This document shows, piece after piece, positions 1-6,951 of a stretch of 13,293 nucleotides of DNA. The DNA is from Collinsella aerofaciens (lineage in GTDB: Bacteria > Actinomycetota > Coriobacteriia > Coriobacteriales > Coriobacteriaceae), in the NCBI GenBank assembly GCA_014846205.1, contig RKAY01000140.1, positions 1-13,293 on the forward strand. Direction: 5' to 3'. Each line of letters begins with the position of its first letter. Position 1 is the first letter of the stretch. The notes below the pieces were generated by a model. The model was not told the DNA's origin. It did no database searches and was given only the letters and a program-made list of their open reading frames with translations. The position numbers and the translations under genes are program-made.

Positions 1-33
1 ATCCTGTCGGAGTTTGGCAACGTAGCCTTTTAA
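1..33 (+). CDS. Possible C-terminal tail of an upstream gene (partial)
   Basis: Frame 1 reads ILSEFGNVAF followed by TAA at 31-33. Its codons (ATC CTG TCG GAG TTT GGC AAC GTA GCC TTT) match the usage of the genes in this window, and a hairpin follows directly, as expected after a gene end. Ten residues are too few to name a family. It could equally be non-coding sequence that happens to be open. Confidence 0.3.
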   Translation: MLSEFGNVAF

Positions 34-39
34 CGCATC

Positions 40-72
40 GGCGCGGTGGACCTGCGGGGCTGCCGCGCCATT
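40..72 (+). terminator. Hairpin after the upstream reading frame, weak terminator
   Basis: GGCGCGG (40-46) pairs with CCGCGCC (63-69) as a perfect 7-bp GC stem with a 16-nt loop. Only a short mixed tail (ATTTACTT) follows, so the U-tract is poor. Its place between a stop codon at 31-33 and a promoter-like sequence at 76 favours a terminator. Confidence 0.35.
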
Positions 73-75
73 TAC

Positions 76-104
76 TTGCCTGATGCCGTGTGAGCGGCTA
101 TCAT
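76..104 (+). promoter_or_regulatory. Candidate sigma70-type promoter of the transporter operon
   Basis: TTGCCT (76-81) and TATCAT (99-104) are separated by exactly 17 bp, close to the housekeeping consensus. Transcription would start near 111 and produce a leader of about 80 nt containing the structured element at 134-184. No better promoter is visible between the hairpin at 40-69 and the gene at 190. Confidence 0.45.
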
Positions 105-133
105 ACCCACCGTCGTCTCAAGACCGGGGCGTC

Positions 134-184
134 CGAGCAGTTCGGGTCCGATATCCTGCTCGTTAAACCTAAAACCAAAGGAGT
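134..184 (+). promoter_or_regulatory. Structured leader with A-rich tail over the RBS; possible preQ1-I-type riboswitch
   Basis: CGAGCAG (134-140) pairs with CTGCTCG (156-162) in a perfect 7-bp stem closing a 15-nt loop. The 3' side runs straight into an A-rich tail, TTAAACCTAAAACC (163-176), and the Shine-Dalgarno AAGGAG (178-183). In the loop, TCC (147-149) could pair with GGA of the Shine-Dalgarno (181-182 region), giving an H-type pseudoknot. That is the architecture of translational preQ1-I riboswitches: short stem, C-containing loop, A-rich tail ending in the SD. The downstream gene belongs to a family that imports queuosine precursors and is known to be preQ1-controlled in other bacteria. 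The stem and loop are longer than in textbook examples, so an ordinary hairpin remains possible. Confidence 0.35.
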
Positions 185-189
185 ACATA

Positions 190-912
190 ATGATCAAGAA
201 GGTCATGGAGGACTACAAGGTCCTGTTGCGGAGCATTCCCGCGGCAACTGTTTCGCTGTTTTTCGTGAGCGTCATCATGATGAACCTGCTGGCCAACAAA
301 GAGCTCATTAGCCTGCCGTATCTGGCACTCGATTGCGGCTTTGTGGTGAGCTGGGTTTCGTTTTTGTGCCAGGACATGATCTGTAAGCGCTTTGGCGCCA
401 AGGCATCCATCAAAATCTCTATCCTCGCGCTGCTGGTCAACCTGGCCGTGAGCCTGTGCTTTTGGGCATGCTCGCTCACGCCCGGCATGTGGGGCGCCTA
501 CTACGACACGGGTATGATCGAGGTCAACACCGCCCTTAACGCCACCATCGGCGGCACCTGGTACGTGGTGCTGGGCTCTTCGCTGGCAATGCTCGTTTCT
601 GCCGTGGTTAACTCCACGCTCAACCAGTCGCTCGGTCGTATGCTCAAAAAGAATAACTTTGCGAGCTTTGCCTTCCGCTCCTATGTGTCCACGGGTGTTG
701 GCCAGTTTATCGACAACCTGGTCTTTGCCATTGTGGTGAGCCACACGTTCTTTGGTTGGACCTGGGTGCAGGTCCTTATGTGCTCGCTGACCGGCGCTGT
801 TGCCGAGCTGCTGTGCGAGGTCTTCCTGAGCCCCGTGGGCTACAAGGTCGTGCGTGGCTGGGAGCGCGAGAACGTGGGCGCCGAGTACCTCGAGCGCCAC
901 GCAACCGCCTAA
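190..912 (+). CDS. VUT family (YhhQ/DUF165-like) putative queuosine precursor transporter
   Basis: This 240-residue integral membrane protein has about six hydrophobic segments (roughly residues 18-36, 42-62, 76-96, 122-142, 165-186 and 190-214). Family features visible are the SVIMMNLLANK segment at the end of helix 1 (27-37), the QDMICKRFGAKASI block (61-74) and RSYVSTGVGQFIDN (163-176), which matches the R..ST..GQ.ID signature of YhhQ. Known members such as E. coli YhhQ take up the queuosine precursors preQ0/preQ1 for tRNA wobble modification. The length matches the family. ATG at 190 has AAGGAG six bases upstream. The gene leads an operon with the SDR gene, 9 bp downstream, and the leader at 134-184 may control it. 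The family call is firm; the substrate is inferred from homologues. Confidence 0.85.
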   Translation: MIKKVMEDYKVLLRSIPAATVSLFFVSVIMMNLLANKELISLPYLALDCGFVVSWVSFLCQDMICKRFGAKASIKISILALLVNLAVSLCFWACSLTPGMWGAYYDTGMIEVNTALNATIGGTWYVVLGSSLAMLVSAVVNSTLNQSLGRMLKKNNFASFAFRSYVSTGVGQFIDNLVFAIVVSHTFFGWTWVQVLMCSLTGAVAELLCEVFLSPVGYKVVRGWERENVGAEYLERHATA

Positions 913-921
913 GGAGCAAGT

Positions 922-1602
922 ATGCGGGTTTTGATCACGGGCGCTTCGGGCGGTATCGGAGCCACGTGCGTGCAGCGCTTTTTGGACGAGGGCCACGATG
1001 TCGTGGGCTTTGATCTGCTACCGGCGGCGATCGATCACGAACGCTATCGCCATCTGATCGTTGATGTCCGCGAGCCTAACTCGTTTCCAGGCGACCTTGA
1101 GCCTCAGGTAATCGTGAATGTTGCCGGAACGCAGGATTCGGCCGACGACATCGCCTCCAACCTGCGTGGCACCATCAACGTGACCGAGCACTATGCCTTT
1201 GTGGGGGAGGGGCTTGCCGCCAAGCCGGCGCCTGCTATCCAATCCGTGGTCAATGTGGGGTCGGCGAGCGGACATACGGGATCGGAGTTTCCCGCCTATG
1301 CCGCCAGCAAGGGTGGCGTTATCGCCTATACCAAGAACCTTGCAAACCGCCTGGCGCCGCAGGCCATCGCCAACAGTGTGGACCCGGGCGGCGTTATCAC
1401 GCCGCTCAACCGTTGCGTGATGGAAGACGAGCACCTGTGGAACCAGATTATGGAGCTCACGCCGCTTAAACGCTGGGCTACCGCCCAGGAGATCGCTGAG
1501 TGGATCTACTTTGTGGGCGTGACCAACCGGTTTATGACCGGGCAGAGCCTGCTGATTGATGGCGGCGAGGCCGGCCGCACACAATTTATTTGGCCCGAAT
1601 AG
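922..1602 (+). CDS. Short-chain dehydrogenase/reductase (SDR family oxidoreductase)
   Basis: This 226-residue classical SDR has a Rossmann-type fold. The glycine-rich cofactor motif TGASGGIG spans residues 6-13. An acidic residue at the end of strand 2 (D31) suggests preference for NAD(H). NVAG (66-69) corresponds to the NNAG motif. The active site is a serine in GSAS (113-116) with Y126 and K130 in YAASK, and PGG (155-157) and the C-terminal LLIDGGE follow the usual pattern. The substrate cannot be read from sequence. The start at 922 has AAGGAGCAAGT upstream and lies 9 bp after the transporter stop, so the two are probably co-transcribed. The protein is a little shorter than the usual 245-255 residues, mainly between strands 3 and 5. 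A strong terminator follows at 1604-1639. Confidence 0.88.
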   Translation: MRVLITGASGGIGATCVQRFLDEGHDVVGFDLLPAAIDHERYRHLIVDVREPNSFPGDLEPQVIVNVAGTQDSADDIASNLRGTINVTEHYAFVGEGLAAKPAPAIQSVVNVGSASGHTGSEFPAYAASKGGVIAYTKNLANRLAPQAIANSVDPGGVITPLNRCVMEDEHLWNQIMELTPLKRWATAQEIAEWIYFVGVTNRFMTGQSLLIDGGEAGRTQFIWPE

Positions 1603-1603
1603 G

Positions 1604-1639
1604 AAACGCGCCCGATGGAAAGCCGTCGGGCGCGTTTTT
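1604..1639 (+). terminator. Rho-independent terminator, partly bidirectional
   Basis: CGCGCCCGA (1607-1615) pairs perfectly with TCGGGCGCG (1626-1634) around a 10-nt loop. Five Ts follow (1635-1639) and three As precede (1604-1606). It lies 2 bp after the SDR stop and 13 bp from the end of convergent ung, so it probably serves both strands, more strongly the plus strand. Confidence 0.92.
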
Positions 1640-1652
1640 GATGTATCGATTT

Positions 1653-2378
1653 TTAGCCGAGGCAAGTCCAGTTGACGGGGGTCGAGCCGTGCTGTTCGAG
1701 TAGCCGATCAGCTGCCGAGAAGGGGCGCGATCCCATAAAGGCGGGGAGCTCTGCCGTGGCACGGTTGGCCGAAAGCGGCGAGGGGTGCGTAGAGGCCAGA
1801 CAGAACTTGCCGGTTGCCTTTCCCGCGCCGGTCGCGGCGAGCTTGCCCTCGACCATCTGCTGGGCAAAGCGGCCCCATGCCAAAAAGACTACCGGCTGGG
1901 GCAGCTGGCAGCAGCGCTCGATAACGTAGTCGGTCAGCGTGCTCCAGCCCAGCTTGGCGTGCGAATTGGCGGCATGCTCACGCACGGTGAGCGTGGTGTT
2001 GAGGAGCAGGACGCCCTGTTGCGCCCAGGGGGTTAGGTCTCCCGTGGCGGGGATGGGGCAGCCTAGGTCGGCGTTGAGTTCCTTATAGATGTTGCGCAGG
2101 CTCGGCGGCAGTTTGGTTTGCGTCGCGGGAACCGAGAACGACAGTCCCATGGCCTGGTTGGGTCCGTGATAGGGGTCTTGGCCCAAGATGACAACTTTGA
2201 CCTGGTCTGCCGGCGTGTAGGCGAGGGCATTGAGGATGTCGTCTTGTACCGGGTAGATAGTCTGCTCGGCACGCAAAAGGGCGATGCGCTCGAGCAGCTG
2301 GTCCGTCGTGTCGCGTACCGGCTGCGGCGCATCGCCCAACCAAGTTGCTATGTTGCGGTCGCGGGTTGCGGTGTCCAT
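1653..2378 (-). CDS. ung: Uracil-DNA glycosylase, family 1
   Basis: This enzyme removes uracil from DNA to start base-excision repair in the cytoplasm. The 241-residue protein carries the family-1 water-activating motif GQDPYHGPNQAMGLSFSV (66-83) with catalytic D68, Y70 and stacking F81. The uracil-binding LLLNTTLTV has N127, and the DNA-intercalation loop HPSPLSANR (198-206) has H198 and L202. Most family members read HPSPLSAHRG in that loop, so the N at 205 is a mild variation. Length is normal (220-240). The start has GGAGCCCCATG directly before it, and a TACAAT box lies about 35 bp upstream on the minus strand. The gene follows the EamA gene on the same strand with an 88-bp gap, and probably has its own promoter. 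Confidence 0.97.
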   Translation of the reverse strand: MDTATRDRNIATWLGDAPQPVRDTTDQLLERIALLRAEQTIYPVQDDILNALAYTPADQVKVVILGQDPYHGPNQAMGLSFSVPATQTKLPPSLRNIYKELNADLGCPIPATGDLTPWAQQGVLLLNTTLTVREHAANSHAKLGWSTLTDYVIERCCQLPQPVVFLAWGRFAQQMVEGKLAATGAGKATGKFCLASTHPSPLSANRATAELPAFMGSRPFSAADRLLEQHGSTPVNWTCLG

Positions 2379-2394
2379 GGGGCTCCTTTATGGC

Positions 2395-2419
2395 AGATGC
2401 TGTGTTGGCATCTATTGTA
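2395..2419 (-). promoter_or_regulatory. ung upstream region: TACAAT box and small dyad
   Basis: On the minus strand TACAAT (2419-2414) is a reasonable -10 box placed about 35 bp before the ung start; no good -35 is seen. Directly downstream, AGATGC (2395-2400) and GCATCT (2408-2413) form a perfect 6-bp inverted repeat with a 7-bp spacer. This could be an operator or a small 5'-UTR hairpin. It does not resemble the actinobacterial LexA box (CGAAC-N4-GTTCG). Confidence 0.3.
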
Positions 2420-2466
2420 AAGGCGTACCGGAGACCTTTATGCCGCGGCTGTATGAAGAGTGGGGC

Positions 2467-3369
2467 CTACGAGACGTGCTCGGGCGCTCCTTCCATGTGA
2501 GCGTGTACTTGCGAACGAAGGCGCGGGAGCTCGACGGTTGCCACCATGACGCCGGTGAGGATGAGGGCGGCGCCAAAGAAGGCGATGGGGCTTAGGACCT
2601 CGCCGACCAGGAAGAACGAGAAGACGGCGGAGCAGACCGGCTCGAGCGAGAAGGCAAAGCCGGTGGTCTCGGCGGGCACGTGGGGCTGCACGAGCGTCTG
2701 GGTGATAAAGCCGTAGGCAGAGCAGATGAGTGCGAGTGCGACGACAACGACGATTTCGTTGGGCGTGCTGGGAAGCGTGAAGCCGCCAAAGGTGCACGCG
2801 GCGATGCCCGAGAACAGACCGCCAAAGCCCAGCTGCCAAACGCCCAGGGCCAGTGGGTCGACTTCTTCGACAAAGCGCTTGGCTACGATAATGTGGCTGG
2901 CATAGATAAAGGCAGAGAGCAACATGATAATCGCGCCGGGATTCAGGCTGGTAAAGTCGGCACCCGAGAGCAGCAGCATACCGCAGGTGACGATGGCAGT
3001 GCCGACGAGCACCTTGCGCTCGGGGGCACGACGCAGCAGGGCCGCATTGGCAAACGGCACGATCACGACCGTCAGGCTCTGCAAAAAGCCGGCGGTGGAG
3101 GCGGAGGTAAGGCTGGAGCCCAGGCACATGCAGGTGAGCTCGGTTGCCATAATGGCGCCGATGATGGCGGCGCGAACCATCAGGTCACGGTTGATGCGCA
3201 GTGCGTGCTTGTGGAAGAGTAGCAGACAGGCCACAAAGGCGATGATGCAGCGCAGCGCAACGATGCTCGTGGCGTTCATGCTGTCCATGCCGATCTTCAT
3301 GAGGGGGTACGAAAAGCCCCATGCGATGGGAACGGAAAATGAGAGCGCGATTGCTTTTTTGCGATCCAT
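2467..3369 (-). CDS. EamA/DMT-superfamily transporter (putative metabolite exporter)
   Basis: The 300-residue protein has ten predicted transmembrane helices arranged as two EamA repeats (about residues 6-137 and 145-279). Typical marks are IAWGFSYPLMK in helix 1 (15-25), the conserved arginine in helix 2 (R40), and in repeat two SLEPVCSAVFSFFLVGE (241-257) with the E-P pair and the late GE. Family members move amino acids, nucleotide derivatives or other small metabolites, mostly outward, across the cytoplasmic membrane. The substrate here is unknown. ATG is preceded by AAAGGAG. The gene diverges from a LysR-type regulator across 158 bp, which makes it that regulator's likely target. The hydrophilic tail (283-300) is ordinary. 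Confidence 0.88.
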   Translation of the reverse strand: MDRKKAIALSFSVPIAWGFSYPLMKIGMDSMNATSIVALRCIIAFVACLLLFHKHALRINRDLMVRAAIIGAIMATELTCMCLGSSLTSASTAGFLQSLTVVIVPFANAALLRRAPERKVLVGTAIVTCGMLLLSGADFTSLNPGAIIMLLSAFIYASHIIVAKRFVEEVDPLALGVWQLGFGGLFSGIAACTFGGFTLPSTPNEIVVVVALALICSAYGFITQTLVQPHVPAETTGFAFSLEPVCSAVFSFFLVGEVLSPIAFFGAALILTGVMVATVELPRLRSQVHAHMEGAPEHVS

Positions 3370-3441
3370 GGGACTCCTTTTGTTACAGAACGGTTTCGCA
3401 AAAAGGATTCTGCTCCCAGATGTGGATGTAGTAAAGCGAAT

Positions 3442-3467
3442 GTATCTTCAGTATGATTAAGAGATAC
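3442..3467. promoter_or_regulatory. Candidate LysR-type operator between divergent genes
   Basis: GTATCT (3442-3447) and AGATAC (3462-3467) form a perfect inverted repeat. Inside it TCTT (3445-3448) and AAGA (3459-3462) form a second dyad that satisfies the T-N11-A pattern of LysR-type regulators. It sits about 72 bp upstream of the EamA start and 60 bp upstream of the regulator start, in the divergent intergenic region. A TATGAT hexamer (3452-3457) lies within it. Binding is inferred, not shown. Confidence 0.42.
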
Positions 3468-3527
3468 TAATGTAGGTAGAAAAAGCCCTGGCAAAACGTT
3501 TTACAGCTACATCGATGTGGAGGCACG

Positions 3528-4394
3528 ATGGCATCGCGGTATCAGATTGTTTGTATGGTGGTCGATCGCGGCAGTCTTAAGGGCGCGGCCGACGAGCTGG
3601 GCTATACGCAAAGTGCGGTGAGCCAGGCCGTCAAGGCGCTCGAGCGCGAGCTGGGTACCACGCTTATCGAGCGCGGCAAGCAGGGCGTGTCGCTTACGCG
3701 CGACGGTAAGCAGTACCTGCCGTATCTGCGACAGATCGTAACTGCCGAGGCCGAGCTTGAGGGCAAGCGTCAGGAGTTACTGGGACTCTCCTCGACTGAT
3801 ATTCGTATCGCGACGTTTACTAACGTGAGCCGCACCGTATTGCCGCGCGTGATTCGCGACTTTGGGGCTCTGCATCCTGGCGTACGCTTTACCCTCAAGC
3901 AGGGCGATTACACGCGCAACGCTCAATGGGTGCACGACGGCGTGGTGGATTTTTGCTTTACGGCGCGCGGGTTTACCGCAGGGCTCGAGAAGCGCGTGGT
4001 TTATCACGACGAGTTGGTGGCATTGTTGCCGACCGCGCATCCGCTGACGGCAAAGGAAAAGGTTACGCTTGCCGACCTGGCGTCCGAGCCGTTTGTGCTG
4101 CTGGACGAGGGCGAGCAGAGCTTGGTGCTCGACGCATTCGCGGCACATGGGCTGTCGCCGCACGTGACGAGCGAGGTGACCGACGACTACACCATCATGG
4201 CGATGGTGGAGGAGGGCCTAGGCGTGAGCATGCTGTATCGTCGTACCGTCGAGGGCATGAGGGCCGATTTTCGCGTACGTCCTATCGTGCACGCTCCCTC
4301 GCGCGACGTGGTGGCAGCTTGGCGCAGCTGGGACACCATGCCTATCGCCACGAGGCGTTTTATCGACTATATGAGCTCGCATATTGTCAATTAA
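3528..4394 (+). CDS. LysR-family transcriptional regulator
   Basis: The 288-residue protein begins with a winged helix-turn-helix (residues 2-60). VVDRGSLKGAADELGYTQSAVSQAVKALERELG carries the usual SxxxAAxxLxxxQxAVSxxxxxLE pattern, followed by the wing LIERGKQGVSLTRDGKQYL. A linker helix (62-88) leads into a periplasmic-binding-protein-like effector domain (about 90-285), starting at the conserved IRIATF strand. LysR proteins bind a small co-inducer and usually control a divergent gene and themselves. Here that target would be the EamA exporter, with the dyad at 3442-3467 as a plausible site. ATG at 3528 has GGAGG five bases before it. The gene ends 27 bp before the convergent MATE gene. The ligand is unknown. 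Confidence 0.92.
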   Translation: MASRYQIVCMVVDRGSLKGAADELGYTQSAVSQAVKALERELGTTLIERGKQGVSLTRDGKQYLPYLRQIVTAEAELEGKRQELLGLSSTDIRIATFTNVSRTVLPRVIRDFGALHPGVRFTLKQGDYTRNAQWVHDGVVDFCFTARGFTAGLEKRVVYHDELVALLPTAHPLTAKEKVTLADLASEPFVLLDEGEQSLVLDAFAAHGLSPHVTSEVTDDYTIMAMVEEGLGVSMLYRRTVEGMRADFRVRPIVHAPSRDVVAAWRSWDTMPIATRRFIDYMSSHIVN

Positions 4395-4421
4395 TGACTG
4401 GCGTGACGTTGAGTGCGGTGT

Positions 4422-5804
4422 TTAGCGGGCTGTCGCTTTGGCTTGGGCGGCGCGATAGGTGCGTGCCGGGTGGCAGAGTAGTACCGCCACGACCATAAAG
4501 AACGCCGTGGTGCCCAGGCTGATGGGGTAGACCATCATGATGTTCGCAAAGGTGCGGAAGTGCGGGAACACGCAGAAGACCCAATAGAAGCGAATGCCGC
4601 AGACGCAGATCATGGTGATGAGGGCGGGCATAAGCGAGATGCCAAAGCCGCGTAGGTAACCGGACATGTTTTCGTAGAACATGCTAAAGGCGTATGCCGG
4701 GAAGATCGAGCACACGCGGATATAGCCGATCGAGACGATGTTGGGGTCGCTGTTAAAGAGCGCCAGGATCTCGCGCCCCAGGCCGACAATAACGATAATC
4801 GTGGTGAGTGCAACGATACCGCCTTCGACCAGGCAGACCTTGAGCGTCTTGGTGCAGCGGTCGATCTGGCGGGCACCGTGGTTTTGTCCCACAAAGGTGG
4901 TGCAAGCCTGGCTAAAGCTGTTGAGCAGGTTGTAGCACACGTACTCCAGGCTCATGGCGGCGCTCGAGGCCGCCATGACCTCGGTGCCCAGGCTGTTGAT
5001 GGCGGACTGGATGATGATATTGGCGACGGCAAAGACGGCGCTTTGGATGCCGGCGGGCAGGCCGATCTTGACGATGCGCTTGAGGGCGACGGGGTCGATA
5101 GCCAGGTCACGCGGGGTGACGCGGACGACGGAGTCGGTCTTGAGCAGACGGATAAAGAGTGTAGCGGCGCTGACGGTGTAGGCGATGGCGGTGGCGATGG
5201 CGACGCCCGCGACACCCCAGTGGAGCACGGGGACAAAGATGAGGTCCAGGCCAATGTTGAGGACGGTGGACACGGCAAGCGCCTGCAACGGCATGCGGGT
5301 GATGCCGACGGAGCGGAAAATCGCGGCCTCAAAGTTGTAGAGCAAGATCGAGGGCATGCTCAGCAAAAAGACGCGCAGGTAGAGCGAAGCGAGCGGCATG
5401 GTTTCGGCGGGAACGTTGAGCGCGGCGAGCATGGGCTCGGCAAAGATCTCGCCCAGTGCGATGACGACAAAGCCCACGAGCGCCATTAAAATCGAGGTAT
5501 GGACGGCGCGTTTGATCATGTTCTGATCGTTGCGGCCGATAGCGTTGGCGATGACCACGTTGGAGCCAAGCGACATGCCAATAAACAGGTTGAGCATAAG
5601 ACTGGTAAGCGGAACATTGGAGCCGACCGCCGCCATGGCGAGGGTCCCCTGGTCGCCCGAGAAGTTACCGATGATGACCGTGGCGATGAGGTTCGACAGC
5701 TGCTCCAAGATACTCGTGGCGGCCACGGGGAAGGCGAACAGGGGAATATTGCGCCACAGCGAGCCGGTGGTCATGTCAATGTGCTTAGATGCGGTGTCTG
5801 CCAT
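4422..5804 (-). CDS. MATE-family multidrug/toxin efflux transporter
   Basis: The 460-residue membrane protein has about twelve transmembrane helices in two MatE repeats (roughly residues 18-178 and 242-405). Family features are TGSLWRNIPLFAFPVAATSILEQL at the start of helix 1, the IIGNFSG loop (44-50), GLPAGIQSAVFAVANIIIQS at the start of repeat two (248-267) and VGQNHGA (305-311). MATE pumps export cationic drugs or metabolites using Na+ or H+ gradients; specificity cannot be read here. The translation start has only a weak Shine-Dalgarno (TTGAGAG). ATGATA at 5852-5857 reads TATCAT on the minus strand and could be the -10 box. The gene diverges from the RlmA-like gene over a repeat-filled gap. 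Confidence 0.93.
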   Translation of the reverse strand: MADTASKHIDMTTGSLWRNIPLFAFPVAATSILEQLSNLIATVIIGNFSGDQGTLAMAAVGSNVPLTSLMLNLFIGMSLGSNVVIANAIGRNDQNMIKRAVHTSILMALVGFVVIALGEIFAEPMLAALNVPAETMPLASLYLRVFLLSMPSILLYNFEAAIFRSVGITRMPLQALAVSTVLNIGLDLIFVPVLHWGVAGVAIATAIAYTVSAATLFIRLLKTDSVVRVTPRDLAIDPVALKRIVKIGLPAGIQSAVFAVANIIIQSAINSLGTEVMAASSAAMSLEYVCYNLLNSFSQACTTFVGQNHGARQIDRCTKTLKVCLVEGGIVALTTIIVIVGLGREILALFNSDPNIVSIGYIRVCSIFPAYAFSMFYENMSGYLRGFGISLMPALITMICVCGIRFYWVFCVFPHFRTFANIMMVYPISLGTTAFFMVVAVLLCHPARTYRAAQAKATAR

Positions 5805-5872
5805 ACGCTCTCAATCTCTAATATGCTCTTTCGTGCTTATTTGCGCAGACGATGATACTCCTAATGCAACCA

Positions 5873-5905
5873 GCCGGCACTTAGGGACGTTCCTTTTCTG
5901 TCGGC
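5873..5905. repeat. Imperfect palindrome with GGGAC core, first of a pair
   Basis: GCCGGCA (5873-5879) pairs with TGTCGGC (5899-5905) with one G-T pair. The interior AGGGACGTTCCT (5883-5894) is itself a near-perfect palindrome. It lies in the 203-bp gap between the divergent MATE and RlmA-like genes and shares the AGGGAC core with elements after three genes downstream. A REP-like dispersed element is the likeliest reading. Confidence 0.5.
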
Positions 5906-5916
5906 AGCTGGGGACA

Positions 5917-5957
5917 CTCCTTAGTCATTCAAGAACGTCTCCAATGACTAGTTGGGG
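5917..5957. repeat. Imperfect palindrome, second of a pair
   Basis: TAGTCATT (5922-5929) pairs perfectly with AATGACTA (5943-5950). Outside a small internal loop CTCC (5917-5920) pairs with GGGG (5954-5957), giving a 12-pair hairpin with a 13-nt loop. GGGGACACTCC just to its left (5910-5920) again carries the GGGAC core. No coding region overlaps it. The element may also lie within the upstream region of the RlmA-like gene. Confidence 0.5.
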
Positions 5958-6007
5958 AAGGCGTGCGACAATGGTGGGCGTTGTGTTGTCCGCGCTAAGG
6001 AGTTGCC

Positions 6008-6823
6008 ATGTTGTTGTGTCCCGTTTGCCATGAGCCGTTGGTGGACGACGAGCGCGGTGCTGCATGCGCGGGCGGACACCGGTTTGACCGTGCGCGCGAG
6101 GGCTATCTATATCTGCTGCGCTCGTCCAAGAGCGGTGACTCCATGGGTGATCCCAAGTCGCAGGCGCGCAGCCGTCGTGACTTTCTGAACCGCGGATACT
6201 ATGCGCCGTTGCGCGATGCGATGGTCGAGCTGGTGCGCGAGCGGGTGTCTGGTCGTGCCGTGTCAACGAACTGCCCCATGACGTTGCTCGATATTTGCTG
6301 CGGCGAGGGCTACTACACCAGTGCCATGGGCGCGGTTTCGGGCGTGGATGCTTACGGCTTTGACCTGGGTAAAGAGATGGTGCGCCTGGCCGCCAAGCGC
6401 GGCGATGCGACCTACTTCGTGGCCAACATGAAGGACATCCCCGTGGCCGATGGCGCCTTCGATATGGTGACCGAGCTCTTCGCTCCCTTTAACGAGCGTG
6501 AGTTTGCCCGCGTGCTGGCGCCAGAGGGCTCGCTCTACACCGTGGTGCCGGGTGCCCGTCATCTGTTTGGGCTCAAGGAGGTGCTCTACGACACGCCATA
6601 TCTCAACGACGAAAAGCTGCCGAAGACTACGGAGCTTAAGTTGGTCGAAACGCAGCGGGTGACAGCTTCTATCACCCTCCAGACGCAGGCCGGCATCGAA
6701 GCCGTATTTCAGATGACGCCCTATTACTACCGCACGCGCCCTGCCGACAAAGAGCGCCTGGCAAATTTGGATACCCTTCAAACCGACATCGACTTCATCA
6801 TCGCCGAGTACCGCCACAGCTAA
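6008..6823 (+). CDS. rlmA: RlmA-type 23S rRNA (guanine-N1)-methyltransferase
   Basis: Family members methylate N1 of a guanine in helix 35 of 23S rRNA (G745 in Gram-negatives, G748 in Gram-positives), near the macrolide exit-tunnel site. The 271-residue protein has the expected N-terminal zinc site (C4, C7, C20, H24 in CPVCHEPL...CAGGH) and the GDSMGDPK substrate loop (43-50). The class I SAM-binding motif is LLDICCGEGYYT (93-104), followed by the FDLGKEMV acidic strand and the VTELFAPFNEREFARVLAPEG catalytic region (154-174). TlrB, a Gram-positive member, gives tylosin resistance; whether this one affects macrolide sensitivity is unknown. ATG has AAGGAG seven bases upstream. A palindromic repeat begins one base after the stop. 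Confidence 0.9.
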   Translation: MLLCPVCHEPLVDDERGAACAGGHRFDRAREGYLYLLRSSKSGDSMGDPKSQARSRRDFLNRGYYAPLRDAMVELVRERVSGRAVSTNCPMTLLDICCGEGYYTSAMGAVSGVDAYGFDLGKEMVRLAAKRGDATYFVANMKDIPVADGAFDMVTELFAPFNEREFARVLAPEGSLYTVVPGARHLFGLKEVLYDTPYLNDEKLPKTTELKLVETQRVTASITLQTQAGIEAVFQMTPYYYRTRPADKERLANLDTLQTDIDFIIAEYRHS

Positions 6824-6824
6824 C

Positions 6825-6861
6825 AACCTGCCAAATAGGGACAGGTTTATTTTGGTAGGTT
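6825..6861. repeat. Palindromic repeat abutting the rlmA-like stop codon, GGGACAG loop
   Basis: AACCTGCCAAA (6825-6835) pairs with TTTGGTAGGTT (6851-6861) over 11 positions with one G-T pair. The loop contains AGGGACAGG (6837-6845). It begins one base after the stop codon. The arm sequence differs from the copies at 11713 and 12320, but the core and the position right after a stop are shared. Confidence 0.6.
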
Positions 6862-6877
6862 TTATCTGGGCAAACGT

Positions 6878-6915
6878 AAAGGGCCGACCGCGGAAATGCG
6901 CGATCGGCCCTTTTT
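6878..6915. terminator. Bidirectional rho-independent terminator
   Basis: AAAGGGCCGA (6878-6887) pairs with TCGGCCCTTT (6904-6913), and the T-run continues to 6915. It lies between the convergent RlmA-like gene (ending 6823) and the membrane-protein gene (ending 6952). The A-run on the left can act as a U-tract for minus-strand transcripts. Confidence 0.9.
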
Positions 6916-6951
6916 AGTTGCTTGGCTGCAGAGGTTATGAGAAGCGAGCGC

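Noticed and set aside
169..996. 275-residue minus-strand frame opposite the VUT transporter
   Set aside because: Composition (His/Arg/Ala/Gln-rich, no motifs) is that of an antisense shadow, and the plus strand has a clear membrane-protein family and ribosome binding site.
1653..2413. SOS (LexA) control of ung
   Set aside because: The dyad AGATGC-N7-GCATCT does not fit the actinobacterial or proteobacterial LexA box, and no such box is seen before the UvrA-like gene either.
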